A DNA stretch of 46,331 nt from JBBQXY01 sp051004815 (GCA_051004815.1 JBPCJY010000225.1:1-46331); one strand, 5' to 3'. Counted from the first letter of the stretch, positions 31,039 through 38,977 are shown. Notes: generated from the letters alone by a model not told the origin. Made by a program: numbers and translations.

Positions 31039-32409
31039 CTAAGCATAGACCGTCTTAACTTCATCGGTCAACTGCTGGAGACGCGCTTTGACAGGCGTCC
31101 CACCGGCAATTTCCTGTAAAGCGGTAACTACAAAGTTGGCCGCCGTATCATATGTCGGGCCGTAGGTAGGCGGACGCATGGTCGGAATAACTTTGGTGAT
31201 GAAAGCCTGGCTGATCGTATCCGAGAAAAGGTTGGCATATGTCCCACCAGTCACCACATCGCTCTTGTGCGGGAAGATACCCTCAGTGACCAGATAGTTG
31301 GTGAGCACACTCTTATTTGTGGTCAGGTATTGGATGAACTTCCACGCCAGGTCCTTGTTGCTTGCCTGCGCCGACATACCCAGATTGTGAATATCGGCCG
31401 CCGTAACAGGCCCACTCTGTCCTGGTCCCACCGGGGTCGTCGTGACGCCGAAATGCTGATTGACGGCAGCGACGGTATTGAGAGCTGGATTGGTATTGCC
31501 AAGAATGCCCGTCAAGTAGGGACCATCCAGTTTGAAGGCGACTTTCCCATTAGCCATCAATTCGCGCTCGGCCTTGATGGCCTGGTCAGGCGGTGTCCAT
31601 TGTTTCTTCACCAAATCCTGCAACCATTGGAAGGCCGCCACCGTCCCATCATCGGCCCAATTAATGGTAACATTTCCTTTGCCATCGTCCACCATGGGAT
31701 TACCACCGAAAGTCCAGATCCACGGCCAGAAGCCGACGAGAGCATACTCGGTCTTGGAAATATCAATGCCGATAGGATAGGCATCGGAAGGCAATTTGGC
31801 ACGCAGCGTTGCCATCTGGCTGTTCAGTTCATCCATCGTCGTCGGCGGCTTCGTAGCATCTAGCCCTGCCTTGGTCATCATGTCCTTGCTATACCAGAAA
31901 CCATGGGGAGAGATGCTGAAAGGAACAGCGTAAACATTGCCCTTGTAGGTACCCACCTCGAAGCTGTTCGTGAAAGCATCATTGCGCCAACTGCCAATGT
32001 AGGAGTTGAGCGGTTGCAGTGCGCCACTACCACCCAGTGCATAAGGCCAGTTGCCGCTCAGTTCCATCACGTCAGGAGGGTTGCCGCCATTGGTCATAGT
32101 CTCAAGTTGTTGGAGAATCTGATCAAAGGGGATGGCGATATTGTTAACCTTGACGTTGTTCTGCGTTTGGAATGCCTGAATGGCCTGGTCAATTTGCGCT
32201 TTCGTTGCGGACTCGGCTGAGGCCCAGTTGGCATACTTGATGGTGGTGCTGTTGCTGGTGGTGGGGGCAGTACTACCGCCGCCACATGCTGCCATGATGG
32301 ACTCTATACCGCCGAGGGATACGCCAAGTGCAAGCGCACGCACTATGAAATCGCGCCGACCGATTTTACCTTCGGTTAAATCCTGTATCAGCTTGTTGGT
32401 GTCGTTCAT
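31039..32409 (-). CDS. Extracellular solute-binding lipoprotein of a sugar ABC transporter
   Basis: I choose the ATG at 32409, 8 nt after AGGAG; the ATG at 32415 is too close to that site and the longer frame lacks one. The product has 456 residues. It has a twin-arginine-like Arg18-Arg19-Asp-Phe-Ile, a hydrophobic core, and a lipobox ending Met-Ala-Ala-Cys42, so it is a lipoprotein with a Gly/Ser/Thr linker. The mature part follows the family 1 solute-binding fold, with Trp-Tyr-Ser-Lys-Asp and Trp-x-x-Gln/Ile-Gln-Tyr-Leu-Thr segments. It captures sugar outside and feeds the two permeases downstream. The sugar is unknown. Confidence 0.92.
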   Translation of the reverse strand: MNDTNKLIQDLTEGKIGRRDFIVRALALGVSLGGIESIMAACGGGSTAPTTSNSTTIKYANWASAESATKAQIDQAIQAFQTQNNVKVNNIAIPFDQILQQLETMTNGGNPPDVMELSGNWPYALGGSGALQPLNSYIGSWRNDAFTNSFEVGTYKGNVYAVPFSISPHGFWYSKDMMTKAGLDATKPPTTMDELNSQMATLRAKLPSDAYPIGIDISKTEYALVGFWPWIWTFGGNPMVDDGKGNVTINWADDGTVAAFQWLQDLVKKQWTPPDQAIKAERELMANGKVAFKLDGPYLTGILGNTNPALNTVAAVNQHFGVTTTPVGPGQSGPVTAADIHNLGMSAQASNKDLAWKFIQYLTTNKSVLTNYLVTEGIFPHKSDVVTGGTYANLFSDTISQAFITKVIPTMRPPTYGPTYDTAANFVVTALQEIAGGTPVKARLQQLTDEVKTVYA

Positions 32410-32550
32410 TGACATTACTCCTATCGTTATGAGGATGACAACATATGATGACGAGAATACATCCACCTGTGTAGCGATGAAATACAACTGTGTGTTCGAC
32501 TGTCCTACTTAATCTCCTTTAAGATGAGCAGAGCTTTTCTCTTCCTCCTT

Positions 32551-32565
32551 TGCTATTTCGAATTC
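32551..32565 (-). promoter_or_regulatory. Candidate DeoR operator upstream of the solute-binding protein gene
   Basis: On the minus strand it reads GAATTCGAAATAGCA. The site at 33502-33517 reads GAATTCGAAAGTAGCA on the plus strand, differing by one inserted base. It is 9 bp after the regulator gene and about 140 bp before the transporter start. Confidence 0.45.
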
Positions 32566-32573
32566 GGCATCCC

Positions 32574-33377
32574 TCATTTTGCTAACAGCACCTCCAGCTC
32601 CCTTTCGCGCAATGCACTCACTATCGCCGGGTCTGCTGAACTGTCTGTGATGAGCAAATCAATCTCATCAACACTGCAAAGATAAGCCAATTCAATGCCG
32701 CCCACTTTAGAGCCATCCGCGACCACAATACGCCTGCGTGCTGCCTGTAACATGCGCCGTTTGATTTCCGCTTCCGGGAGATTTACATTGGTAATACCAC
32801 CATTGGCATCAATCCCGTTGCAGCCAAGGAAAACAGTGTGCGCATTGATCCGCTCGATCATCAGTCCGCCCAGTGGGTCAACCAGCGAGTGTTGCATGGG
32901 ACGCAGCGTACCGCCGGTGACAACCACGGTAAAGCGTGGTATCGCAGGCTCAAGTTCGATTGCGATATTCAGCGCATTCGTAAATACGACTATATCGTAC
33001 AAATCTTCACGCTTGACAAGCGCACGAGCCACAGCCGTGGTGGTGGTTCCAACATCTAAAATAACTGTTTCACCATGAGAGACAAGGCTTGCGGCAACGC
33101 GACCAATAATGGCCTTCTCGTCCACTCGTGCGCTCTGCATCTCTTCAAAAGGACGCTCTGGATTCGGCACTGTGCGCGGCATTGCCCCACCTCGGATGCG
33201 CCGAATGTGTCCCCGTTCTGCCAATACATCAAGGTCCCCGCGTACAGTGACTTCTGACACATGAAACCGCGCACTGAGATCGCTAACACGCACAAAATCC
33301 TGCGATTTCACGAAAGCCAGCATCTGTTCGCGCCGCATTTCTGGGGGTACATCCCCATCAATTTTCAACTCATCCAT
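32574..33377 (-). CDS. DeoR-family transcriptional regulator
   Basis: The 267-residue protein starts at an ATG after GGTGGGGG. Residues about 15-70 form the DeoR helix-turn-helix with Arg-Arg-Glu-Gln-Met-Leu at its start and Val-Ser-Glu-Val-Thr-Val-Arg-Gly-Asp-Leu-Asp-Val-Leu as recognition helix, then Ile-Arg-Arg-Ile-Arg-Gly-Gly-Ala. The C-terminal ribose-5-phosphate-isomerase-like domain shows Asp-Val-Gly-Thr-Thr-Thr near 105, Val-Val-Thr-Gly-Gly-Thr near 153 and Val-Val-Ala-Asp-Gly-Ser-Lys. Such domains sense sugar phosphates. Position and shared direction suggest it represses the transporter downstream until a phosphorylated sugar appears. Confidence 0.93.
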   Translation of the reverse strand: MDELKIDGDVPPEMRREQMLAFVKSQDFVRVSDLSARFHVSEVTVRGDLDVLAERGHIRRIRGGAMPRTVPNPERPFEEMQSARVDEKAIIGRVAASLVSHGETVILDVGTTTTAVARALVKREDLYDIVVFTNALNIAIELEPAIPRFTVVVTGGTLRPMQHSLVDPLGGLMIERINAHTVFLGCNGIDANGGITNVNLPEAEIKRRMLQAARRRIVVADGSKVGGIELAYLCSVDEIDLLITDSSADPAIVSALRERELEVLLAK

Positions 33378-33464
33378 AACCTGTATACCCCCACCTGAGC
33401 CGACGAATAGATTGAGCTAAAACTCTCGCCGAGTCCCTTAATCCGTAACCTCAACATAGTCACA

Positions 33465-33494
33465 AGTTTACACAACCTTATACTTGTTTGTCAA
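33465..33494 (-). promoter_or_regulatory. DeoR gene promoter with overlapping inverted repeat
   Basis: On the minus strand: TTGACA (33494-33489), 18 bp, TAAACT (33470-33465), about 90 bp before the ATG. The palindrome ACTTG-TTTGT-CAAGT (33482-33496) overlaps the -35, where a repressor would block RNA polymerase. Confidence 0.55.
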
Positions 33495-33501
33495 GTGTTA
33501 T

Positions 33502-33517
33502 GAATTCGAAAGTAGCA
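33502..33517. promoter_or_regulatory. Candidate DeoR operator upstream of the regulator gene
   Basis: GAATTCGAAAGTAGCA, just upstream of the -35 of the DeoR promoter. Nearly identical to the reversed site at 32551-32565 before the transporter gene. The TTCGAA core is a small palindrome, and TTTCG/CGAAA words are common in DeoR-family operators. Confidence 0.45.
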
Positions 33518-33718
33518 TACATCGCAAAATTGCCCAAAAAGCTTATATTTCGCTCTAACTTGCGGAAAACATTGTGGAAATATATTGGTAAACTATCTTT
33601 TATAGTCCCAAATCGTTAGCAGGCTTTCCGTTAGTTATGTTTTCATAAGCTGAAAGTTTGCATTAAGGAGAAGGTCCCAAAAGCTGTTTATAGTAATGCT
33701 TTGTCAAACTTCGCTTGA

Positions 33719-34912
33719 CGGGCGCAGCCACTCACATGGCTTTGGGAACAACGCATTCCCCTGGGCCACCTCACCTACCTCGACGGCGACCCCGGCGTAG
33801 GCAAATCCCTCCTCGCCCTTCATCTCGCCGCCTGCGTCTCCTCTGGCTCTGCCATGCCTGACGGCACACCTGGCAAACAAGGTGGCGTCATCCTCATCGC
33901 ACCATACGACCACGCCAGTACCACTATCAAACCCCGTTTTGAAGCAGCAAGCGGCGACTCTTCCCGCGTCCTTCTGCTCAACACCGTCCAGCACCTCGAT
34001 CCTCACACCGAGCAGTCCACCGCACGCCCATTTTCCCTCTCCACAGACTTCCATCATCTGGAAACCGCCATCCAGCGCGTCAATGCCCTGCTCGTCCTCA
34101 TTGATCTCCCCATCTCAATACCCTCGCAAGAAACTCCCTCCGTGCTCTTCTCCTTAGCCCTGCTTGCCCAGCGTACAGGCTGTGCTATCGTCTTTATTCG
34201 CCCATCTCACAGCCGCAACCCTGACACCTTGCTCCCTCGTGCCGCGAGCAGTCGTCTCCTCGTAGCCATTGCTCGCAGTGTCCTACTTCTTATCCCTGAC
34301 TCCACGAACGAGCATCATCTCCTGCTCCTCTCCACCAAACACAACCTTAGTCAATGTCCCACCACCCTCACCTGCCGAGTAACTTCCTCGGAGCAAGACA
34401 TCCCCACCATCCACTGGCTGGGCGCATCCCATACCTCCGTCTCGACCCTCCACGCTCAACAACTTCCCCTCTCTCGCGAACGTCAACACATCCTGCAAGT
34501 GCTACAAGCCAGTCCTATTCCCCTTGGTCCCCAGGAGATTGCCGTACGCACAGGACAAGACTATACAACGCTGCGCCAGACCTTACACCGCATGCATGCC
34601 GCCCAGGAACTAATCTCTCCAGCACGCGGACTCTACACCACCCCCACACATCCCACTGCTACCATAGAAACAGTGTCACAACCGTCACAAATCAGGGAGA
34701 TCAGTAACGATCCTTCTGATCTCCCTCTGCAAACACAGTCACAAGAGTCACAACCATCACAATCATCACAAACCACAGACTCCTCTTCTGACCTCTTCCT
34801 ACAAACCCAGTCACAACTGTCACAAACTATAAACCCCATCTGCGACTTCCCACAGCCGTCATCTCCACTACCTCCAACTGCTAACCTCGGCGTACAATAT
34901 GTCCATGGATAA
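33719..34912 (+). CDS. RepA/RecA-like AAA ATPase with C-terminal winged helix; 5' end incomplete
   Basis: The open frame begins after a TGA at 33716-33718, but the first ATG is 33854 and no GTG or TTG precedes it. The part before that ATG clearly codes Trp-Leu-Trp-Glu-Gln-Arg-Ile-Pro-Leu-Gly and the Walker A Gly-Asp-Pro-Gly-Val-Gly-Lys-Ser. From the ATG the protein has 352 residues. Leu-Leu-Val-Leu-Ile-Asp-Leu-Pro near 80-87 is the Walker B. Residues about 215-270 are a winged-helix-like domain, and the tail of about 90 residues is Ser/Gln/Thr-rich with Gln-Ser-Gln-x-Ser repeats. Members of this fold help plasmid or phage replication. This copy either has a damaged start or uses a rare start codon. 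Confidence 0.65.
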   Translation, partial: RAQPLTWLWEQRIPLGHLTYLDGDPGVGKSLLALHLAACVSSGSAMPDGTPGKQGGVILIAPYDHASTTIKPRFEAASGDSSRVLLLNTVQHLDPHTEQSTARPFSLSTDFHHLETAIQRVNALLVLIDLPISIPSQETPSVLFSLALLAQRTGCAIVFIRPSHSRNPDTLLPRAASSRLLVAIARSVLLLIPDSTNEHHLLLLSTKHNLSQCPTTLTCRVTSSEQDIPTIHWLGASHTSVSTLHAQQLPLSRERQHILQVLQASPIPLGPQEIAVRTGQDYTTLRQTLHRMHAAQELISPARGLYTTPTHPTATIETVSQPSQIREISNDPSDLPLQTQSQESQPSQSSQTTDSSSDLFLQTQSQLSQTINPICDFPQPSSPLPPTANLGVQYVHG

Positions 34913-35750
34913 AGTGACCCGCATTCTCCAACAGCATTTTCATATAGCCAGATGGACTATTACACCACCTGTAGACGGCCAGCAAAAAACTTGTTTTGTG
35001 GCCCAGAGCGGAAAGCAGAAGGTCTTTGTAAAATTTGACGTACCACTTGCGCCATTGCTACGCTTGGGGGAGATCGGGGTTGCGCCTCGTGTATTGGCTA
35101 GTGGTACAGAAGATGACATACCGTATGTCGTGCAAGAGTACATTACTGGTAACTATCCAGATTGGCGATGGTTCGCGGAGCATCTTTCAACCCTTGCGAC
35201 ATTCATCCGCCATTACCATACTGATATGCAATTGGCCGCTCTGCTGACAAGCGAGGAGAGTACAAACTATGCTGAACATATCGCATTAGATATCGCCAAC
35301 CTTGAAGCACAGTTTACCTCTCTTGAGTCGGATGTGTTGCATACGCCAGAAATCACCGCCGCTTTTGCTGCACTCAAAGCTCAGGCAAAATACCTGCAAC
35401 CTGTCGCTCTTGTGCCAATCCATGCTGACCCCAATTCAAAAAATATATTGTTGCTAGCTGACAAGATGCTTATGGTTGATTGGGACGATATTCGCTTATC
35501 TGATCCCATGCAAGATATCGGCCTCTTGCTCTGGTGGTATGTGGCGCGGGAGCGATGGCAGGACTTTTTTCAAAACTATGGCTTGCCAATGAATGAACAA
35601 CTCACTGATAGAATGTTCTGGTGGGCCGCACGAAGCTCTTTTGCCATCGCCCTCTGGCACGTCGCACATCATTACGATTGCGCCTCGTTCCTGAAAGATT
35701 TTGTCGCAGCCGTGCGCCAGGAGAGCAATCCGCACGCAGTTTTTTTGTAA
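34899..35750 (+). CDS. Aminoglycoside-phosphotransferase-fold kinase
   Basis: The 283-residue protein starts at ATG 34899 (or 34905), overlapping the end of the ATPase gene by 14 bp in another frame. The N-lobe has Val-Phe-Val-Lys-Phe with the ATP-binding lysine near 46. The Brenner-type catalytic loop reads His-Ala-Asp-Pro-Asn-Ser-Lys-Asn near 175-182 (the Gly of HGD is Ala), and the metal motif is Val-Asp-Trp-Asp-Asp near 193-197. These are the APH/choline-kinase hallmarks. Substrates in this family include aminoglycosides, homoserine, choline and sugars, so no resistance function should be assumed. The Trp-rich C-terminus may line the acceptor site. It converges with the LivM gene, 3 bp apart. 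Confidence 0.82.
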   Translation: MSMDKVTRILQQHFHIARWTITPPVDGQQKTCFVAQSGKQKVFVKFDVPLAPLLRLGEIGVAPRVLASGTEDDIPYVVQEYITGNYPDWRWFAEHLSTLATFIRHYHTDMQLAALLTSEESTNYAEHIALDIANLEAQFTSLESDVLHTPEITAAFAALKAQAKYLQPVALVPIHADPNSKNILLLADKMLMVDWDDIRLSDPMQDIGLLLWWYVARERWQDFFQNYGLPMNEQLTDRMFWWAARSSFAIALWHVAHHYDCASFLKDFVAAVRQESNPHAVFL

Positions 35751-35753
35751 CCG

Positions 35754-37049
35754 TCACAGCTTCTCAATGTGTAGCCCCTCATCAACATCTGGTCCATTTT
35801 GCTGAACGTCTAACGGCACCATTTCTACCCGTTCATCATGGCTATCAGCCCGTATCTTTTGCTCTTTTTGCTTGATAATGCGCAATGTACTCCTGCGCCG
35901 GACATTCGGTATGAGTCCCTCTGGCCGGAAAATCATCAGTAGGACGAGTACTAAGCCGAAAATCAAGTTGCGAATATTCCCAAAGGAGAAGCCCGGCGCG
36001 ACATGATCTATGGCAATCGTCACAGTATAGAGTATATTGCCAGGGTTGGAGGAGAGCGCATCGAGTTGTGAGAGTACCAGTTCATTGAAGCCATACACAA
36101 CCAGCGCGCCCACTATGACGCCGGGAATACTGCCTATGCCCCCAATCACGACCATCGATAAGTAAATGATAGAGTCGCCAAAATTAAAGTCGTCGGGCGA
36201 GACAATGCCAAGCTTGGCAGCGTGATAGGCCCCCGCGATGCCTGAGAAAAATGCGCCAGCGGCGAAGGCAAAGAGTTTTGTGTTCACAAGGTTGATGCCA
36301 GATGCCGCAGCGGCAACCTCATCTTCATTGCTAGCTAGCCACGCCCGACCAAACCGTGAATTACGCATGCGTATATTGGCAAAAACAGAGAAGGCAATCA
36401 GTGCCACAATCAAGTAGTAATATGGCAGCGGCGTGATGGTAGACCAAGAGATACCGGGGAAAGCGGGCGATTTCACGCCAATGATACCGTTCGCTCCATT
36501 GGTAATTTTATCCATTTCCAGGAAAGCCACTGGCACGATTTCTCCGAAACCAAGCGTGACAATAGCCAGGTAATCGCCCGAAAGGCGTAATGTTGGTACT
36601 CCCAATGCCAGCCCCCACAAGGCGGCAAAGAGGGCAGTGATTATGAGCATAGGCCAGAAGAGCCACGGCCAGAACTGTGGGTTCAAGGGAATGCTGGTCA
36701 AGGCTGTAAATTGTGACGAACCAACGATGCCCCAGGTATAAGCTCCTATCGCGAAAAAAGCGACGTAGCCCAGGTCTAATAATCCCGCGAAACCAACGAC
36801 AATATTCAGGCCCAGAGCCAGAATGACGTAATAGCCAGCATCGCCATACGCAGCAAGCCGTCCATTTGTCCCATAGCCAAACAGAATAGGATCAAGCACC
36901 GGATAAAACAGAAGGAAGGCAACAAGCAGGAGCAGATAGAAGCGACGCGCACCAGCATTTTGCCATGGCAGGTCGTTATATGACGTGTCTGTAACTTCCT
37001 CACTCACCTGTTTGGCTGCATGCCGCACTGCCTGATACCGTTTGCTCAT
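35754..37049 (-). CDS. livM: Branched-chain amino acid ABC transporter permease, LivM type (orphan)
   Basis: The 431-residue membrane protein starts at an ATG 7 nt after AGGAG. Segments typical of LivM are seen: Tyr-Val-Ile-Leu-Ala-Leu-Gly-Leu-Asn-Ile-Val-Val-Gly-Phe-Ala-Gly-Leu-Leu-Asp-Leu-Gly, Phe-Phe-Ala-Ile-Gly-Ala-Tyr, Leu-Arg-Leu-x-Gly-Asp-Tyr-Leu-Ala-Ile-Val-Thr-Leu-Gly-Phe-Gly-Glu-Ile, and the EAA-like Asn-x-Arg-x-Gly/Arg-Ala-Trp-Leu-Ala-Ser-Asn-Glu-Asp-Glu-Val-Ala-Ala. About ten helices are predicted. LivH, LivG, LivF and LivK are absent: a convergent kinase gene follows the stop, and repeats precede the start. The other subunits must be elsewhere, or the gene has been separated from its operon. 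Confidence 0.92.
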   Translation of the reverse strand: MSKRYQAVRHAAKQVSEEVTDTSYNDLPWQNAGARRFYLLLLVAFLLFYPVLDPILFGYGTNGRLAAYGDAGYYVILALGLNIVVGFAGLLDLGYVAFFAIGAYTWGIVGSSQFTALTSIPLNPQFWPWLFWPMLIITALFAALWGLALGVPTLRLSGDYLAIVTLGFGEIVPVAFLEMDKITNGANGIIGVKSPAFPGISWSTITPLPYYYLIVALIAFSVFANIRMRNSRFGRAWLASNEDEVAAAASGINLVNTKLFAFAAGAFFSGIAGAYHAAKLGIVSPDDFNFGDSIIYLSMVVIGGIGSIPGVIVGALVVYGFNELVLSQLDALSSNPGNILYTVTIAIDHVAPGFSFGNIRNLIFGLVLVLLMIFRPEGLIPNVRRRSTLRIIKQKEQKIRADSHDERVEMVPLDVQQNGPDVDEGLHIEKL

Positions 37050-37065
37050 GCGCTCTCCTACAAGC

Positions 37066-37256
37066 GTAGGGGCCGATGATACTCATGAACCAAGCCAGCG
37101 TAGGGGCCGATTTATCGTGTCCACCGCCGCACCCTGTCTGCACCCTGCCTGGGAGGCAGGTAATAACAGGTAATAATCGGCCCGTCCCGGTGGTGGAATG
37201 TCCGCATGAATATGGTAATGTCCATGATTGCGCCCACCGCTTCATCGGCCCATCCC
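37066..37256. repeat. Cluster of dispersed-repeat copies upstream of livM
   Basis: A partial opening GTAGGGGCCGAT (37066-37077), then a full long-form copy (37100-37187), then a partial ending CGCCCACCGCTTCATCGGCCC (about 37229-37249). It suggests repeated insertion into the same place or decay of a tandem array. Confidence 0.65.
37100..37187. repeat. Dispersed palindromic repeat, long form (88 bp)
   Basis: GTAGGGGCCGATTTATCG ... AATCGGCCCGTCC, with CACCCTG twice, a CCTGCCT...AGGCAGG hairpin and CAGGTAATAA twice. It keeps compensating base changes in the hairpin relative to 15154-15241 (CCTGTC/GACAGG there, CTGCCT/AGGCAG here), so base pairing is conserved. Confidence 0.75.
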
Positions 37257-37328
37257 ATTCTTTATTGTTAAACTATACTATACAACATGCTATTGCGTGA
37301 TATGCATACTTCAGCCTCACCCTGTGGA

Positions 37329-37357
37329 TTGTAGAGATAACTTGAACGTGATACAAT
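37329..37357 (+). promoter_or_regulatory. Promoter for the lipid kinase-acyltransferase pair
   Basis: TTGTAG (37329-37334), 17 bp, TACAAT (37352-37357), 38 bp before the ATG at 37395. GGAAGGAG lies 8-15 nt before the start. Confidence 0.55.
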
Positions 37358-37394
37358 CAGCTCAAATGAAAACGTCCACGGAAGGAGCCTGGCT

Positions 37395-38315
37395 ATGGAG
37401 ACAGCACAGTCCTCTGGTAATCCTATCGTGATCCTCAATCCCACCGCCAATCGTGGTCACATGGCGCAGCACCGTGCATTACTACGTCACCGCATGGCGC
37501 AAGAACCAGCAGCAGAGTATATAGAGACTACAAGACAGGGCGAAGCACAGGAACGTGCTATGCGGGCGGCGCAGGATGGGCGACCAGTCATTGTGGTCGG
37601 CGGCGATGGCTCCGTCCATGAAGTCGTCAATGGCATCCTCACGGCTGGTAAGCGTGTTCCTCTCGGTATTGTCGCGGCAGGTTCCGGTAATGACTATGCA
37701 TGGCATACACTAAAACTTCCTCGTGACCCCGCCGAAGCGATTGAACGAGCGTTTACCGGTCGCCTGGTTGACTCGGACGCTGGCATCGTCAACGGCAGGT
37801 ATTTCGCTAATTCTTTTAGCGTCGGATTGGACGCGGATATCGCGGTGGCCGCGAATTGGATGAAGAAGATACCCTTTATGAGCGGGTCGCGTCTCTACTA
37901 TGGCACAACTATCAAGCAACTCCTCTTTGGCTATCAACGCTGTCCGTGGTTGAAGTTTAGCCTGGATGGCAATGCAGAGGGAAACGCGGTTCCCACCCGG
38001 CGCTATGTCTTAATGGCAGTCACCAATGGCCCAACGTATGGAGCTGGCTTCCGCATCAATCCAACCGCCAGCTATAGTGATGGGTTGCTCGATATCTGCA
38101 CAATCAACTATACTCCCCTTATACGCGCCTTAAAGCTCTTGCCACAGGTGCAGAAAGGTGAGCATGGCGACCTGCCCGAAGTGACGTTTTATCGCACACG
38201 TTCAATCCATATCGAGAGCCAGTGGCCAGTCAATATTCAAATGGACGGCGAAACAACGAACGCCACATCCTATGATGCAAAGATTTTGCCGGGTGCGCTA
38301 TGGGTGCGAATTTAA
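37395..38315 (+). CDS. Diacylglycerol kinase-family lipid kinase (YegS/BmrU/DgkB type)
   Basis: The 306-residue protein starts at an ATG with GGAAGGAG upstream. It has Asn-Pro-x-Ala-Asn-Arg-Gly near 15-21, the nucleotide motif Val-Gly-Gly-Asp-Gly-Ser-Val-His-Glu-Val-Val-Asn-Gly near 67-79, Gly-Ser-Gly-Asn-Asp-Tyr-Ala near 96-102, and the C-terminal beta-sandwich ending Met-Asp-Gly-Glu-Thr. These mark the DAGK_cat superfamily. It makes phosphatidate from diacylglycerol, or a related lipid phosphate. The next gene is a PlsC acyltransferase whose start overlaps this stop; together they would feed phosphatidate synthesis or recycling at the membrane. Confidence 0.92.
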   Translation: METAQSSGNPIVILNPTANRGHMAQHRALLRHRMAQEPAAEYIETTRQGEAQERAMRAAQDGRPVIVVGGDGSVHEVVNGILTAGKRVPLGIVAAGSGNDYAWHTLKLPRDPAEAIERAFTGRLVDSDAGIVNGRYFANSFSVGLDADIAVAANWMKKIPFMSGSRLYYGTTIKQLLFGYQRCPWLKFSLDGNAEGNAVPTRRYVLMAVTNGPTYGAGFRINPTASYSDGLLDICTINYTPLIRALKLLPQVQKGEHGDLPEVTFYRTRSIHIESQWPVNIQMDGETTNATSYDAKILPGALWVRI

Positions 38316-38977
38316 ATATGGGCAAGAAGGTGGTTAAGGGAACATTGTTGGGCGCGTTAGCGTATCGGGTAATACGCGGTCTAGCTTGGCTGCTCGCACA
38401 CCTTGTCTGTCGCTACCGTGTCAGTGGTCGGGAACACGTCCCTACAAAGGAGGCTTTGCTGATAGTAGCCAACCATTTGAGCTGGTTTGACCCACTTTTG
38501 TTGAGCCTTATTACCACACGGCGCGTCTGGTTTTTCACGAAAGCAGAAATGTTTGGCTGGCCTATCGTGGGCTGGTTATGTAAGATTACCGGCCAAATTC
38601 CCGTACATCGCGGCGCAGGAGATCGCATCGCCTTGGAGCGAGCATTGTCCTATTTGCGGGACGGTCGTGCCATCGTATTTTTTCCAGAAGGTACAGTGGA
38701 ACGACAGGAGCGGATGATTGCCGCACATCCCGGTATTGCTATGCTAGCCTTGCGCTCCGGTGCTACTCTGCTACCTGTAGCGCATACAGGCACGCGTCGT
38801 GTGCTGCGTTCAGGGCGTGGCTGGTTTCCTCGCGTTCAAATACAGATTGGCCATCCTTACACCCCAGCATTACCGTCAGGAATGGCGCGTAAAGTTGGTT
38901 TGCAGGAGATTACGCGGGAGCTTATGCAACACATTGCGCAGATGCTTCCCCCAGCGCAACGTGGCATCTACCTCTGA
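38300..38977 (+). CDS. 1-acyl-sn-glycerol-3-phosphate acyltransferase (PlsC family)
   Basis: Starts at ATG 38300, overlapping the kinase gene by 16 bp; an ATG at 38318, right after the kinase stop, is an alternative. The 225-residue protein has an N-terminal amphipathic or membrane helix, the catalytic Asn-His-Leu-Ser-Trp-Phe-Asp (His-x4-Asp) near 58-64, and the glycerol-phosphate-binding Phe-Pro-Glu-Gly-Thr near 128-132, with an Ile-Pro-Val-His-Arg motif between them. It acylates lysophosphatidate to phosphatidate at the inner membrane. Translational coupling with a lipid kinase supports a glycerolipid role. Confidence 0.92.
   Translation: MGANLNMGKKVVKGTLLGALAYRVIRGLAWLLAHLVCRYRVSGREHVPTKEALLIVANHLSWFDPLLLSLITTRRVWFFTKAEMFGWPIVGWLCKITGQIPVHRGAGDRIALERALSYLRDGRAIVFFPEGTVERQERMIAAHPGIAMLALRSGATLLPVAHTGTRRVLRSGRGWFPRVQIQIGHPYTPALPSGMARKVGLQEITRELMQHIAQMLPPAQRGIYL

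Larger units (their letters stand above)
33378..33718. other. AT-rich 341-bp region holding the DeoR promoter
   Basis: Between the divergent DeoR gene and the ATPase frame. It has the DeoR promoter (33465-33494), the candidate operator (33502-33517) and an AAGGAG at 33665-33670 that is too far from any start in the ATPase frame. Base composition is markedly lower in GC than in nearby genes. No gene seen. Confidence 0.6.

Noticed and set aside
34899..35750. Antibiotic-resistance aminoglycoside phosphotransferase
   Set aside because: The fold is right, but the family covers many substrates and nothing here indicates aminoglycosides.
15154..37256. CRISPR array from the repeated GTAGGGGCCGATTTATCG words
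   Set aside because: Copies are kilobases apart, with no regular spacers and no cas genes; dispersed repeats.
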